Source: CAJQPP01 sp041747075
Lineage (GTDB): Bacteria > Planctomycetota > Planctomycetia > Pirellulales > Pirellulaceae
DNA length: 15,205 bases
Reading direction: 5' to 3'
Assembly: GCA_041747075.1 (NCBI GenBank)
Contig: JBGTFW010000299.1
Coordinates: forward strand, 1-15,205
In this document: positions 7,316 to 15,190 of the stretch, piece by piece
Layout of the letters: each line of letters starts with the position of its first letter
Numbering within the stretch: position 1 is the first letter of the stretch
Made by a program: the position numbers and the translations under genes
The notes under the pieces: model-generated
The model's database searches: none
What the model was told of the DNA's origin: nothing
Seen by the model: only the letters and a program-made list of their open reading frames with translations

Positions 7316-7349
7316 CGGCGTGCCGCAATGAACGGCGTGCCGCAATGAA
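7316..7349 (+). repeat. Perfect tandem duplication of a 17-base unit
   Basis: The unit CGGCGTGCCGCAATGAA occurs twice back to back (7316-7332 and 7333-7349), directly after the tadE stop codon. Each unit holds a small CGGC-GT-GCCG inverted repeat and an ATG. It lies in the 92-base gap before tadG. Confidence 0.85.
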
Positions 7350-7407
7350 AGGCACACGACTATTCAATTTCGACCACGCCTGTTCGACCCGCCCTTGGAG
7401 TACTCCC

Positions 7408-8754
7408 ATGCCCGCCTCTCGCAGACTTCGCCGCCAGAACCGGCGACACGGCGCGATTCTCGTTCTCATTGGTTTGTTGATGATGATCTTGCTTGGAATG
7501 GTGGCGCTCGCCGTCGATATCGGATTTATCCAGGTGACGCGGACCCAGTTGCAATCGGCTTCCGACGCGGGAAGTCTCGCGGGGGGAACCGAGTTGTTGC
7601 CGGGACTGGGTGCCAGTGCGTTTCGCACGCCGGCTCAGGTCCAGGCCAACGCCGAGGCCCAGGCGGTCGCGTTCGTTGCCGAGCATCCGGCCGGGGATGC
7701 ACCCTCCGCTAACATTGTCGCCTCGCGTGACGTTCGGATGGGCCAGGGTTATCTGGATATTGCCACGGGTGTCTGGTCGTTCCAGTGGGGCGTCGCTCCG
7801 TACAACGCCGTGGGAGTTACCACGCTCCGCGGCAATACGGGAACGACGGCCGGTGACGGCCCGCTTCCCCTGATTTTTGCGCCGGTGCTGGGAACCGATT
7901 TCGCGGAAGTAACGGTCGACTCGGCGGCGGTGATCCTTCCCGCGTCGGGAATCCGTATCCCGCCAGGTAGCGGGATCGGTTCCGGACTTTCGCCCTTTGC
8001 CTTTTACGAAAAAACGTGGAAAAAGTATTGGCGCGCACGCCAATATTTCGTTAACAATGGCTTGAACGCCAGCTCGCTAAGGCAAGGAAGCGGCGGGCAC
8101 CAGATTATGGACGCGGAAGACCTCGACGCCAATGGCAATCCCAAGCCGCTTTTTTACGAGAATGTTCCAATTGGTAATTCCGGAAATACGCAACTTCGCC
8201 AGTTATTTGATGACAAGTACCGCGTTGTTGATCCGGCGGCGGGCAATCCGGAAAACATTGTCGTCGGCGCGGATGGAGTACTCGAAGCCAACATTTATCC
8301 ACTTTCCAATTCATCGTCGGGCAATTACGGGACGGTGGACATTGGCAACCTAAACAACTCGACGTCGGACCTTTCCCGCCAGATCCGCGACGGCATTTCC
8401 GAGGAGGACCTTGAGGGTTTCGCAAACAACACCTTCAACCCGAACGACGGCGCTCCGATTTTATTGCAGGGGGACACCGGCATCAGCGCCGGACTCGAAG
8501 CGGCGATTGAGGACATCATTGGACAATGCCGCGAGATCGTACTGTATCGCGAGGTCAACAATCCGGGAAACAATGCCCTCTACACGATTGTCGAAATCGT
8601 CGGAATCCGAATTATGGCAGTTCAGTTTTCGGGAAAAAACAAGGTCCTTGTGATTCAGCCCTGTTCGGTTAGCGATCCGGCTGGCGTCCCTGATTTTGAT
8701 GATCAGATCGGGGAGGACACCACGTTCTTCACGCCCCTGATCCTGGCGCGATAG
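7408..8754 (+). CDS. tadG: TadG-like Flp pilus assembly protein with long C-terminal domain
   Basis: A 448-residue protein with the TadE/TadG-like (Tad) N-terminus: a basic start, a hydrophobic helix at about 15-37, then VDIGFIQVTRTQLQSASDAG, the hallmark of TadG-like proteins. A glycine precedes the helix (HG | AILVL), but the +5 Glu is missing, so it is probably not a processed pilin. The remaining 380 or so residues are exported and Asn/Gly-rich in the middle, with two late cysteines that could pair. I see no clear von Willebrand A domain. The ATG at 7408 is chosen because TTGGAG (7395-7400) lies seven bases upstream. An in-frame ATG at 7345, inside the tandem repeat, and a farther start at 7249 lack such a site. 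Confidence 0.82.
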   Translation: MPASRRLRRQNRRHGAILVLIGLLMMILLGMVALAVDIGFIQVTRTQLQSASDAGSLAGGTELLPGLGASAFRTPAQVQANAEAQAVAFVAEHPAGDAPSANIVASRDVRMGQGYLDIATGVWSFQWGVAPYNAVGVTTLRGNTGTTAGDGPLPLIFAPVLGTDFAEVTVDSAAVILPASGIRIPPGSGIGSGLSPFAFYEKTWKKYWRARQYFVNNGLNASSLRQGSGGHQIMDAEDLDANGNPKPLFYENVPIGNSGNTQLRQLFDDKYRVVDPAAGNPENIVVGADGVLEANIYPLSNSSSGNYGTVDIGNLNNSTSDLSRQIRDGISEEDLEGFANNTFNPNDGAPILLQGDTGISAGLEAAIEDIIGQCREIVLYREVNNPGNNALYTIVEIVGIRIMAVQFSGKNKVLVIQPCSVSDPAGVPDFDDQIGEDTTFFTPLILAR

Positions 8755-8784
8755 GCCAAGGCGCGAGAGGACTGCGTTGCCAGC

Positions 8785-10080
8785 ATGTTAAGCGGCCAGG
8801 TGACTGTAGAAAAGGAATCGGACGTCTTTCGACCCGCTCAACCTGAATCGCGTGGCGATCTGCTCGAAATCGACGAGGTGGCGCTGCATCTGGCCGTCAA
8901 GACGGCGGCTCTCGCGGCGAGTTTCACCACCCAGTGGATGACGCAACAACTTTGTCTGCCCCATCGGATCGTCGATGAGATTCTCTGGCAGTTGCGGGAC
9001 GACAAGCTCCTCGAAATGCTCGGCCAGACCGGTCCCCTGACGTACCAGTACCGGATCACGAACAACGGTCTGGACTATTCGAAACGACTGATGGAATTGT
9101 GTGGCTACATCGGCCCGACACCGGTTTCCCTTGGCGAGTACACCCAGTCCGTCCTCAAACAGCGACAAGTGCGACGCACGGCGACTCTGGAAGCGGTCAG
9201 GACGGCGACGGAATCGCTGACGCTGCCCGATGAGATTCTGGAAATCGCAACGCTAGCCTTTGCCTCGAATCGAAGTCTTTTTATTTTCGGCCCGCCCGGG
9301 AATGGCAAATCGACGCTCGGCCGCCTCCTTCACCAGTCGGTGGACGCGGAAATCTGGGTGCCCCACGCGATTTCCGTCGATCATCAGGTGGTGCGATTCT
9401 TCGACGCCCAGTATCACGTTCGCGTCGATGAGTTGAACGAGGTGGGCAACCATGAGCACGACCAGCGGTGGCTGAAAATCCAGCGGCCGTTTGTTGTGGC
9501 CGGGGGCGAATTGACGATGGACCAACTCGATCTCGTTTTTGACCGCTCGATCAACTACTACGAGGCCCCGCCGCACGTCAAGGCGAACTGTGGCACGTAC
9601 TTTATCGACGATCTCGGCCGCCAGCGAATGCCGCCCAGTGATCTGCTGAACCGCTGGATCGTGCCCCTTGAGCACAAGATCGACTATCTGTCATTGATCA
9701 ACGGCAAGAAGATCGAGATTCCGTTTGAAATGATGCTGATCGTGGCGACCAATCTGCGAACGCGCGATGTTTCGGACGCGGCCTTTTTGCGGAGAATGGG
9801 GTACCGTATTCACCTGGACAGCCCTCACGAAACGGATTTCCGCATCATTTTTGAACGCCAGGCGCGCGACCAAAACCTCTCCCTCGAACCCAAGGTGATC
9901 GATCACGTCATCGATCGATACCGGCGCGAGAACCGACCGTGGCGGGCCTCCGAGCCGAGGGACCTGTTGATTCGATGCACTGATATCATCGCCCTTCATC
10001 AACGCGAACCGCGCGTCGACTTCGCAACCATCGATACAGCGTGGACCGGGTACTTCTCCAACAAGCTCGACGAAGCTTGA
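8785..10080 (+). CDS. AAA+ ATPase with N-terminal winged-helix-like domain, Tad-associated
   Basis: A 431-residue cytoplasmic protein. Residues about 26-110 look like a winged-helix or ligand-sensing module ending in the stretch YQYRITNNGLDYSKRLME. The AAA+ core has Walker A GPPGNGKST (169-177), Walker B-like TYFIDDLGRQ (271-280, Asp-Asp instead of Asp-Glu), sensor 1 in LIVATN (Asn323) and a probable arginine finger at Arg337-Arg338 (FLRRMGY). The region VVAGGELTMDQLDL is also distinctive. From memory, similar proteins have been annotated as chaperone-like ATPases associated with Flp pilus assembly; I could not check this. It ends the first gene cluster, 30 bases after tadG. Possible roles are remodelling or placement of the pilus machine, but the role is unknown. 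Confidence 0.8.
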   Translation: MLSGQVTVEKESDVFRPAQPESRGDLLEIDEVALHLAVKTAALAASFTTQWMTQQLCLPHRIVDEILWQLRDDKLLEMLGQTGPLTYQYRITNNGLDYSKRLMELCGYIGPTPVSLGEYTQSVLKQRQVRRTATLEAVRTATESLTLPDEILEIATLAFASNRSLFIFGPPGNGKSTLGRLLHQSVDAEIWVPHAISVDHQVVRFFDAQYHVRVDELNEVGNHEHDQRWLKIQRPFVVAGGELTMDQLDLVFDRSINYYEAPPHVKANCGTYFIDDLGRQRMPPSDLLNRWIVPLEHKIDYLSLINGKKIEIPFEMMLIVATNLRTRDVSDAAFLRRMGYRIHLDSPHETDFRIIFERQARDQNLSLEPKVIDHVIDRYRRENRPWRASEPRDLLIRCTDIIALHQREPRVDFATIDTAWTGYFSNKLDEA

Positions 10081-10446
10081 CGCCCCCGGGCCGGTTCTCT
10101 TGCAAGCGATGGTAGTGGCTGCGGCTTCCAAGCCGCAGCACCCCTGCTTTTCACAATGGATCGCGGACAACCACCGGCGGCTGGCGCATTGCCGCTCACG
10201 AAACGATAAACCACGGCATGTTCAGAATCGGATCCGAACCGGAAAACTGCCAGCATCTCGACTGCTTTCACACTGTTGCAATCGCTTTCGAAGTTTACCG
10301 GTGCTTCTCATAATGCCGGTGCGATCCACCTTCAGGATTTTGCCGGTTCTGTCGATGTTGACAACTGATAGTTCGGTAAAGACGTCCATCGCCGCCGGCT
10401 TTGCTTGAATCCGGGATCGCGATGGATCGAAATGGGGGGGAATCGC
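10081..10446. other. 366-base intergenic region between the AAA+ and secretin genes
   Basis: This region holds one REP-like palindrome (10115-10139) and otherwise no gene that I can support. Short frames cross it (for example 10100-10408), but they translate the palindrome and lack family features. A TTGACA at about 10355-10360 and a CATAAT at about 10309-10314 are isolated and not correctly paired, so I call no promoter. It may carry the promoter of the secretin unit. Confidence 0.55.
10115..10139 (+). repeat. REP-like palindrome with GTGG foot (copy 1)
   Basis: GTGG (10115-10118) leads into a perfect inverted repeat, GCTGCGGCTT (10118-10127) and AAGCCGCAGC (10130-10139), around CC. The same core recurs at 15155-15177 and inverted at 15191-15205. 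A GTRG foot next to a GC palindrome is the mark of REP elements mobilised by RAYT transposases. The hairpin lies 38 bases after the AAA+ stop and could also stabilise or end that transcript. Confidence 0.75.
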
Positions 10447-12516
10447 ATGTTTTCTCATGGATCGGGACCGCGCCCGTGTCAATCCAACACGTGGTGGTTG
10501 CGGGGTGTCGGCGTCTTGCTGGCGGGTTTGACCTTTTGTGCATCGCTCGCCGCACAGGTCACCGGTCCGTCGATCACGGGAGGCCCATCGACGAGTGATC
10601 GAATTCCGATGGTCACCGGGCGACCCGGACCCAGCCCGCTGGAATTCCGCAACCTGACGCAGCGCGCCGGCAACGATCAGCAGTCGATTTCCGGATTGAT
10701 CGATCAGGTGCATGGCGAAGACGCCACGATCGAAGTGATTGTGGGGCGCGGTCGACTTCTGACGCTTCAGGAACCGTTGGCCCAGCTCGAGGGAAACGAG
10801 ACGCCGGTGATTGCCGTCGGCGACCCGACCGTTCTTGACTTCGACGTCTTGCCCAGTTCACGGATGATCCGGATTCTCGGACGGCGCATTGGAATCACGG
10901 ACCTGTCGGTCGTGACGGCCAACGGTAATGCTTACAGTTTCTCGGTGCATGTCGTTTACGACCTGAACCTTTTGCGCGCCTACATCAAGCAGTTGTTTCC
11001 GAACGCCGAACTCAAGATGACCCAGATGTACGAACACATCGTCGTGGAGGGGGAAGCGGCCAGTACGGACCAGGTGTTCATGATCCTTCAGGCCATCAAT
11101 GCATTCCTCACGTCCAGTCAGGTCGGCCAGACGGTCGAGAGTTCGACGCGAAACCCGTTGGCGAACGAGCGGCCCCCGGCGCGGCGCCCTGATTCGCAAC
11201 CACCGGAGGGAGAAGGGGGCGAACAAGACCCCAACGCACCGGTTCCGGTGGAAGGGGGCATTGATGACAAGCCGGATGTGACGGCGACGTTGCCGCCGCC
11301 CCAGATTATCAACCTGATTCGCGTGCCTGGCGTCCAGCAAGTCATGTTGCAGGTGAAGATCGCCGAGGTGAACCGGACGGCGCTGCGCCGAATGGGAAGC
11401 AGCCTTTTGTACCGCGATTCATCCGGACGGACTTTTGGCAGCTCACTCGGCTCGTCGGCCCCCTTTGCTGGCGACGACGGCAATCTGCTGGGGCTGGCAC
11501 TCGGTGGAAACAGCACATCATTCGCGATCTTGCCCAACACGACCTTAAATGCCGCCTTTGACGCGCTGCGAGCCAATCAGGTCGTGACCATTCTCGCGGA
11601 ACCGAACCTGATGGCCATGCACGGGCAACGAGCGAGTTTCCTCGCGGGCGGCGAATTTCCAGTGCCGGTGCCGCAAAGTCTTAGCGGCGGGGGAAACACC
11701 TTTACCGTTGAGTTCAAGGAGTTTGGTGTCCTCCTCGATTTCGTTCCTTACATCATGGACGACGGAGCCATTCGATTGCACGTCGCTCCCGAAGTCAGCA
11801 CGATCGACAATACGATCGGCGTGTCGTCCGCTGGCCTGTCCATCCCGGGCGTCAACACGCGACGTGCCAATACGACCGTTGAGTTGCGACAAGGCCAGAC
11901 CCTCGCGCTGGCGGGACTGCTGCAAGTCGACCTGGGAGCGAACACGAACCGGCTTCCGGGCCTTGGCGATCTGCCCTATCTGGGTCCCTTTTTCAGCAAC
12001 AACAGCCACGAGCGCGCGGAAAAGGAACTTGTCATTCTTGTCACGCCGTATTTTGTCGACCCCATGGAAGCGTGCCAGGTCGGGCCGGTTCCCGGTTACG
12101 AAATCCGCGACCCCGACGATCACGAATTCTACTGGCTCAACCGGATCGAAGGCCGCGCGCCCAATGTCAACTATCGCTCCGTCAGCGGCTGGGATGATCC
12201 GCTGCGAATTCGCGATCACAAGAACCCCGGCGATTCGCCTCACAACCAGCATTACAACCAGCATTGCAACCAGCCCAACCATCATTACCCTGGCGGCGGG
12301 CCAGGAATCCAGTACAACGCCGGACCGCCGAACGCTCAACCCCCGGTCGGCCAGCCGCAACAGCCGCGGTTGCCGCACTATCAGGTCTCGCAACACAAAT
12401 TCATGTCACCGGGACCGCGCGGAACAGGCCAGACCTGGGGTGCGACGGGTGCCGGTGAAACGCCGCGAACCGCGTCGGCTCCGAAACTCATTGGACCCTA
12501 CGGATATTCACGTTAA
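10447..12516 (+). CDS. cpaC: Outer-membrane secretin of the Tad pilus, RcpA/CpaC
   Basis: A 689-residue secretin that should form the outer-membrane channel for the pilus. A signal peptide ends near Ala36 (LLAGLTFCASLAA). The pilus-secretin N-domain (about 94-170, LEGNETPVIAVGD to AYSFSVHVVYD) is followed by a BON-like domain (about 172-225). A Pro/Glu/Gly linker runs to about 285. The secretin core (about 286-540) has VPGVQQVMLQVKIAEVNR at its start, LAEPNLMAMHGQRASFLAGGE, and the C-terminal GLLQVD...LPGLGDLPYLGPFF motif. A 150-residue tail rich in His, Asn, Pro and Gln follows and is not part of the usual family. The ATG at 10447 is preferred because a G run (10434-10440) lies six bases upstream; the frame opens at 10405. 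It starts a second unit after a 366-base gap. Confidence 0.93.
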   Translation: MFSHGSGPRPCQSNTWWLRGVGVLLAGLTFCASLAAQVTGPSITGGPSTSDRIPMVTGRPGPSPLEFRNLTQRAGNDQQSISGLIDQVHGEDATIEVIVGRGRLLTLQEPLAQLEGNETPVIAVGDPTVLDFDVLPSSRMIRILGRRIGITDLSVVTANGNAYSFSVHVVYDLNLLRAYIKQLFPNAELKMTQMYEHIVVEGEAASTDQVFMILQAINAFLTSSQVGQTVESSTRNPLANERPPARRPDSQPPEGEGGEQDPNAPVPVEGGIDDKPDVTATLPPPQIINLIRVPGVQQVMLQVKIAEVNRTALRRMGSSLLYRDSSGRTFGSSLGSSAPFAGDDGNLLGLALGGNSTSFAILPNTTLNAAFDALRANQVVTILAEPNLMAMHGQRASFLAGGEFPVPVPQSLSGGGNTFTVEFKEFGVLLDFVPYIMDDGAIRLHVAPEVSTIDNTIGVSSAGLSIPGVNTRRANTTVELRQGQTLALAGLLQVDLGANTNRLPGLGDLPYLGPFFSNNSHERAEKELVILVTPYFVDPMEACQVGPVPGYEIRDPDDHEFYWLNRIEGRAPNVNYRSVSGWDDPLRIRDHKNPGDSPHNQHYNQHCNQPNHHYPGGGPGIQYNAGPPNAQPPVGQPQQPRLPHYQVSQHKFMSPGPRGTGQTWGATGAGETPRTASAPKLIGPYGYSR

Positions 12517-12531
12517 CCGCGCCAGGCGAGG

Positions 12532-12543
12532 GAGAATTTTCTC
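12532..12543 (+). promoter_or_regulatory. GAGAA-TT-TTCTC inverted repeat abutting a start codon
   Basis: This 12-base inverted repeat overlaps the 3' end of the ribosome-binding site GAGGGAG (12528-12534) and touches the ATG at 12544. It could partly mask initiation, though the stem is only five weak base pairs. Confidence 0.25.
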
Positions 12544-13374
12544 ATGCCGATCAATCATCAACGGATTCGTACATTCGCAGGCGCGTCCTTCGTGACTTGC
12601 CTGACATTCGTTTGCGGACTTCAACTCTCCGCACAGACCATTGACCACGGAACCCCGTACGCGGTGGAGTCAGGCGGCGTCCTTTCGGATGGCTATCGAC
12701 AAAAGCCGGCTTACTTTCCATCCCAACCCGGCCGCGGTTCATGCGAATATGGATCGTGCGACTATGCCGGTTGTGGACAGGCGAGCGGTTGTGGACAGTC
12801 AAGTGGCGCGGGTTGCGGGTGCTGCCAGGGGCATCGAAGCGGCGGCCTGCTCAATGCACTTCACCCGGAAACAATTTGGTACAGCGATCAGCATTACTTT
12901 CAATATGAGCCTGGATTTCCCTGTCCCGGCGAGGCGACCTACCAGTTGATCGGTGCCCAGATCAATAACGGCAAACTGGCCCAACTGGCTTTTCACGGGT
13001 TCCATTTTCACTGGAACCAGCAATCGCAAGTCTGGGGTTTTTCCAAATCAGGACGGATCAAGGTTCATGAATTGTCCCGATTGCTTCCCACAACACCAGG
13101 AACGATTGTTATCGATCCAACGGGTGATCCAATAATTGACACGGCCCGATTACAACTCGTTCAGGATGCCTTTGCCTCGACCGGACTGAATCCGCCCGTC
13201 GTACTCGGCGAGCCCGGTTTACCCGGATTGGCGGGAGTGGAGGCGGCTCGCATTTACGAGATTCGGCAGTTGGGTTCGCCCTTCGTTCGCCAGTCTTCGT
13301 CAGTGGGCAATTTGGGTAGCGTCCGGCCCGGCGTAGGCACTGGCAACCCAGGCGCTTCGCCGCCTAATCGTTAA
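12544..13374 (+). CDS. Unrecognised exported Cys-rich protein, Tad-locus associated
   Basis: A 276-residue protein I do not recognise. A signal peptide with a basic N-region and a hydrophobic core (about 11-30) ends at SAQ. A Gly/Cys-rich patch at 66-96 holds seven cysteines (67, 72, 77, 83, 91, 93, 94) in Gly-Cys-Gly-type spacing, suggesting disulphide clusters or metal binding. It is followed by a Tyr/His-rich region (about 107-160, including HGFHFHW) and a Pro/Gly/Ser-rich C-terminus. It lies 27 bases after the secretin stop and 50 bases before the TadD-like gene, in the same direction. A periplasmic or outer-membrane accessory role in pilus assembly is therefore plausible. The RBS is GAGGGAG (12528-12534). 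Homology to a known Tad component is not evident. Confidence 0.72.
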   Translation: MPINHQRIRTFAGASFVTCLTFVCGLQLSAQTIDHGTPYAVESGGVLSDGYRQKPAYFPSQPGRGSCEYGSCDYAGCGQASGCGQSSGAGCGCCQGHRSGGLLNALHPETIWYSDQHYFQYEPGFPCPGEATYQLIGAQINNGKLAQLAFHGFHFHWNQQSQVWGFSKSGRIKVHELSRLLPTTPGTIVIDPTGDPIIDTARLQLVQDAFASTGLNPPVVLGEPGLPGLAGVEAARIYEIRQLGSPFVRQSSSVGNLGSVRPGVGTGNPGASPPNR

Positions 13375-13424
13375 CACTGTCGTCCCGCCGTTACACCAAC
13401 CAGTCCCGGCCCCGGAAACCGACC

Positions 13425-14204
13425 ATGTACTCACCGACCCAAACAGTAAACGGTTACCGAAGAATCTCGGGAATCGCGGCTTTGCTTACCGTTCTCGCGC
13501 CAATCGCGTGCGGTTGCCAGATGGCCGTCCCCGCGACGGGCAATCGCGTCGACACGGTCTATTCCATAGGCGATATTCAAACGGATGCCTTACCGCACGG
13601 TGAATTTAATCGCCCGAAACAACCGGTTGCGACTGCACGTCCTCCCGCGACATCGGGACCCGCGTTCGAGGCCGTTCAAGCCTCGTTCAAACGCGAGGTC
13701 TTGCCGATTGCCAGGCCAGAAAGGCGTCGCGATTTGACCCCGTCGGTTGAGGATACAATTCGCTTCGCGCGAAATCTCGAACAGCGTGAGCAGATTGGCC
13801 AGGCCATTCGTCAATACGAGTCGATTCGTGCCGGCAGCTCGACTAATCCTTTCGTCCTGCACCGGCTGGCGGTACTTTACGACCTGACGGGACAGTCGTT
13901 TCGCTCGCTTCCGCTCTATGAACAAGCGCTCCAACTCGATCCGGCCAATCCCGAACTCCTTTGCGATTTCGGATTTCGATGGCACCAGGTCGGCGATCCG
14001 TACCGGGCGGAACAATATTACCGAAGGGCCTTGCGGACAGCTCCGAAACACACGCGAACCCATAATAACTTCGCCGTGTTGCTGGCCCAGCACCATTTTG
14101 AAGAGCCTGCGATGAACCACTTCGTCCGCGCCGGGCTGAGCCGAGAGGAAGCGGCACACAATCTCGCTGTGGCGCGGCGGACTGAAGAGAGCGGGAAGCG
14201 TTAA
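13425..14204 (+). CDS. tadD: TadD-like TPR lipoprotein
   Basis: A 259-residue protein with a basic N-terminus and a hydrophobic stretch ending in two cysteines (Cys29, Cys31 in PIACGC). These are candidate lipidation sites, although neither fits the lipobox perfectly. A disordered Pro/Thr/Arg segment runs to about 105. Three to four tetratricopeptide repeats cover about 109-243; the clearest are FVLHRLAVLYDLTGQSFRSL and the following LYEQALQLDPANPELLCDFG. TadD is a TPR lipoprotein needed for Tad secretin function, and this one lies in the secretin unit, so the assignment rests on fold plus context. It is the last plus-strand gene; the convergent gene ends 32 bases away. A short imperfect hairpin (14215-14231) lies in that gap. 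Confidence 0.75.
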   Translation: MYSPTQTVNGYRRISGIAALLTVLAPIACGCQMAVPATGNRVDTVYSIGDIQTDALPHGEFNRPKQPVATARPPATSGPAFEAVQASFKREVLPIARPERRRDLTPSVEDTIRFARNLEQREQIGQAIRQYESIRAGSSTNPFVLHRLAVLYDLTGQSFRSLPLYEQALQLDPANPELLCDFGFRWHQVGDPYRAEQYYRRALRTAPKHTRTHNNFAVLLAQHHFEEPAMNHFVRAGLSREEAAHNLAVARRTEESGKR

Positions 14205-14236
14205 GTTTCCCGTGCAGGGACAACGGTCCTGGCCGG

Positions 14237-15136
14237 TCAACGTTTTTCGATCGTCACGCCGAGATGGCTTTCGATTGTCGTTGTGACCTCCATGGACTGG
14301 TAATGGGTCCGCGTCACCAGCCGCGTTGTCGACTGGCTTTCCCGGACTTGGCCGCTCTCGCCGTCGAGAATGATCGTTCCGCCTGATTTCTGATCACCGA
14401 GCGCGAAGGTTTCAAACTCGACGCCAGGTTCGTCGTTTTGCCCATCCGCCTTGAGGACCGACAATGTTGACTCAAAGTCAATTGTCGTTTCGTCGGTTCG
14501 TGTGTATTCGGTCAGACGTTCGAACTGATGCGGTGAACCAATGGAAAAAACTCGCTTGAAGGTCCACGACTCTCCCGGGGCGACGGGTGATTCTGGAAAC
14601 TCGGTTCCCGCCGACTGGAACATTTGCCGCACGGACTCGAGAGAAAGAGCTTTGCGGCCCTCCATTGAGCCTGGCATTTCCCGGATCGATTCAAGAGTCT
14701 CTTCCGGAACGTCAACATCGGTAATCTCGCCCCGCGCCGTCATGGAAATCGTTACGGGCTGGTTGAGCAGCCTTGAGAAACTCTCCGCCAGACGGCGTGC
14801 CTCCCCCGTATGCCGCTCACTGTTCGAGTCGTAACGGACCGTCACCGGGCCGCTGGCCGACGGGAGCGTCAATTCGGCGCGAATCGCGGTGATCGTCTGT
14901 CGAATCGTGGCCGTGCCGTTATCGTCAACCGATTCGACTTGCCACTGAACCGTCAGCGTCATCGAAGCGGACTGGTTCACCTTGCGGACGTCGACCAGCG
15001 TTTCGGTCGATGAATGCTGCTCCATCTCGAGCTGAAACCGGTCGCCTTCCTGGAAACTCCAGCGAAGTGGACGGCGCGGTGATTCCTGGCCCGTCGCCGT
15101 GCCGATAATCATCGCGCAGCCAATCGCCAAGGGCAA
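14237..15136 (-). CDS. Exported beta-rich protein, DUF6263-like
   Basis: A minus-strand protein of about 299 residues. An N-terminal hydrophobic stretch (LAIGCAMIIGTATG) suggests export, either through a signal peptide cleaved near Gly16-Gln17 or, less likely, as a lipoprotein at Cys7. The rest is predicted to be beta-rich with a repeated pattern of alternating polar strands (RWSFQEGDRFQLEMEQ at about 25-40, WQVESVDDNGTATIRQTI at about 66-83, PGESWTFKR). This matches my memory of the planctomycete DUF6263 family; no function is known. The start is uncertain. The TTG at 15136 is the first candidate, but the frame stays open upstream through the REP-like palindromes to the window edge. It is convergent with tadD and is probably not part of the pilus system. 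Confidence 0.7.
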   Translation of the reverse strand: MPLAIGCAMIIGTATGQESPRRPLRWSFQEGDRFQLEMEQHSSTETLVDVRKVNQSASMTLTVQWQVESVDDNGTATIRQTITAIRAELTLPSASGPVTVRYDSNSERHTGEARRLAESFSRLLNQPVTISMTARGEITDVDVPEETLESIREMPGSMEGRKALSLESVRQMFQSAGTEFPESPVAPGESWTFKRVFSIGSPHQFERLTEYTRTDETTIDFESTLSVLKADGQNDEPGVEFETFALGDQKSGGTIILDGESGQVRESQSTTRLVTRTHYQSMEVTTTIESHLGVTIEKR

Positions 15137-15154
15137 CGTCGCGCGGAGAAAGTT

Positions 15155-15177
15155 GTGGCTGCGGCTTCCAGCCGCAG
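15155..15177 (+). repeat. REP-like palindrome with GTGG foot (copy 2)
   Basis: GTGG (15155-15158) leads into CTGCGGCT (15159-15166), the loop TCC and AGCCGCAG (15170-15177). It shares GTGGCTGCGGCTTCCA with copy 1 and lacks one A in the loop-proximal arm. It lies just upstream of the candidate start of the minus-strand gene. Confidence 0.75.
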
Positions 15178-15190
15178 AGTGTCGGGCGCC

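Noticed and set aside
8785..10080. Reading the AAA+ protein as the sigma-54 activator for the pilin promoter
   Set aside because: It lacks the GAFTGA loop motif and a C-terminal Fis-type helix-turn-helix that define enhancer-binding activators.
10100..10408. 102-codon frame across the gap before the secretin
   Set aside because: It translates the REP palindrome and has no recognisable domain or ribosome-binding site.
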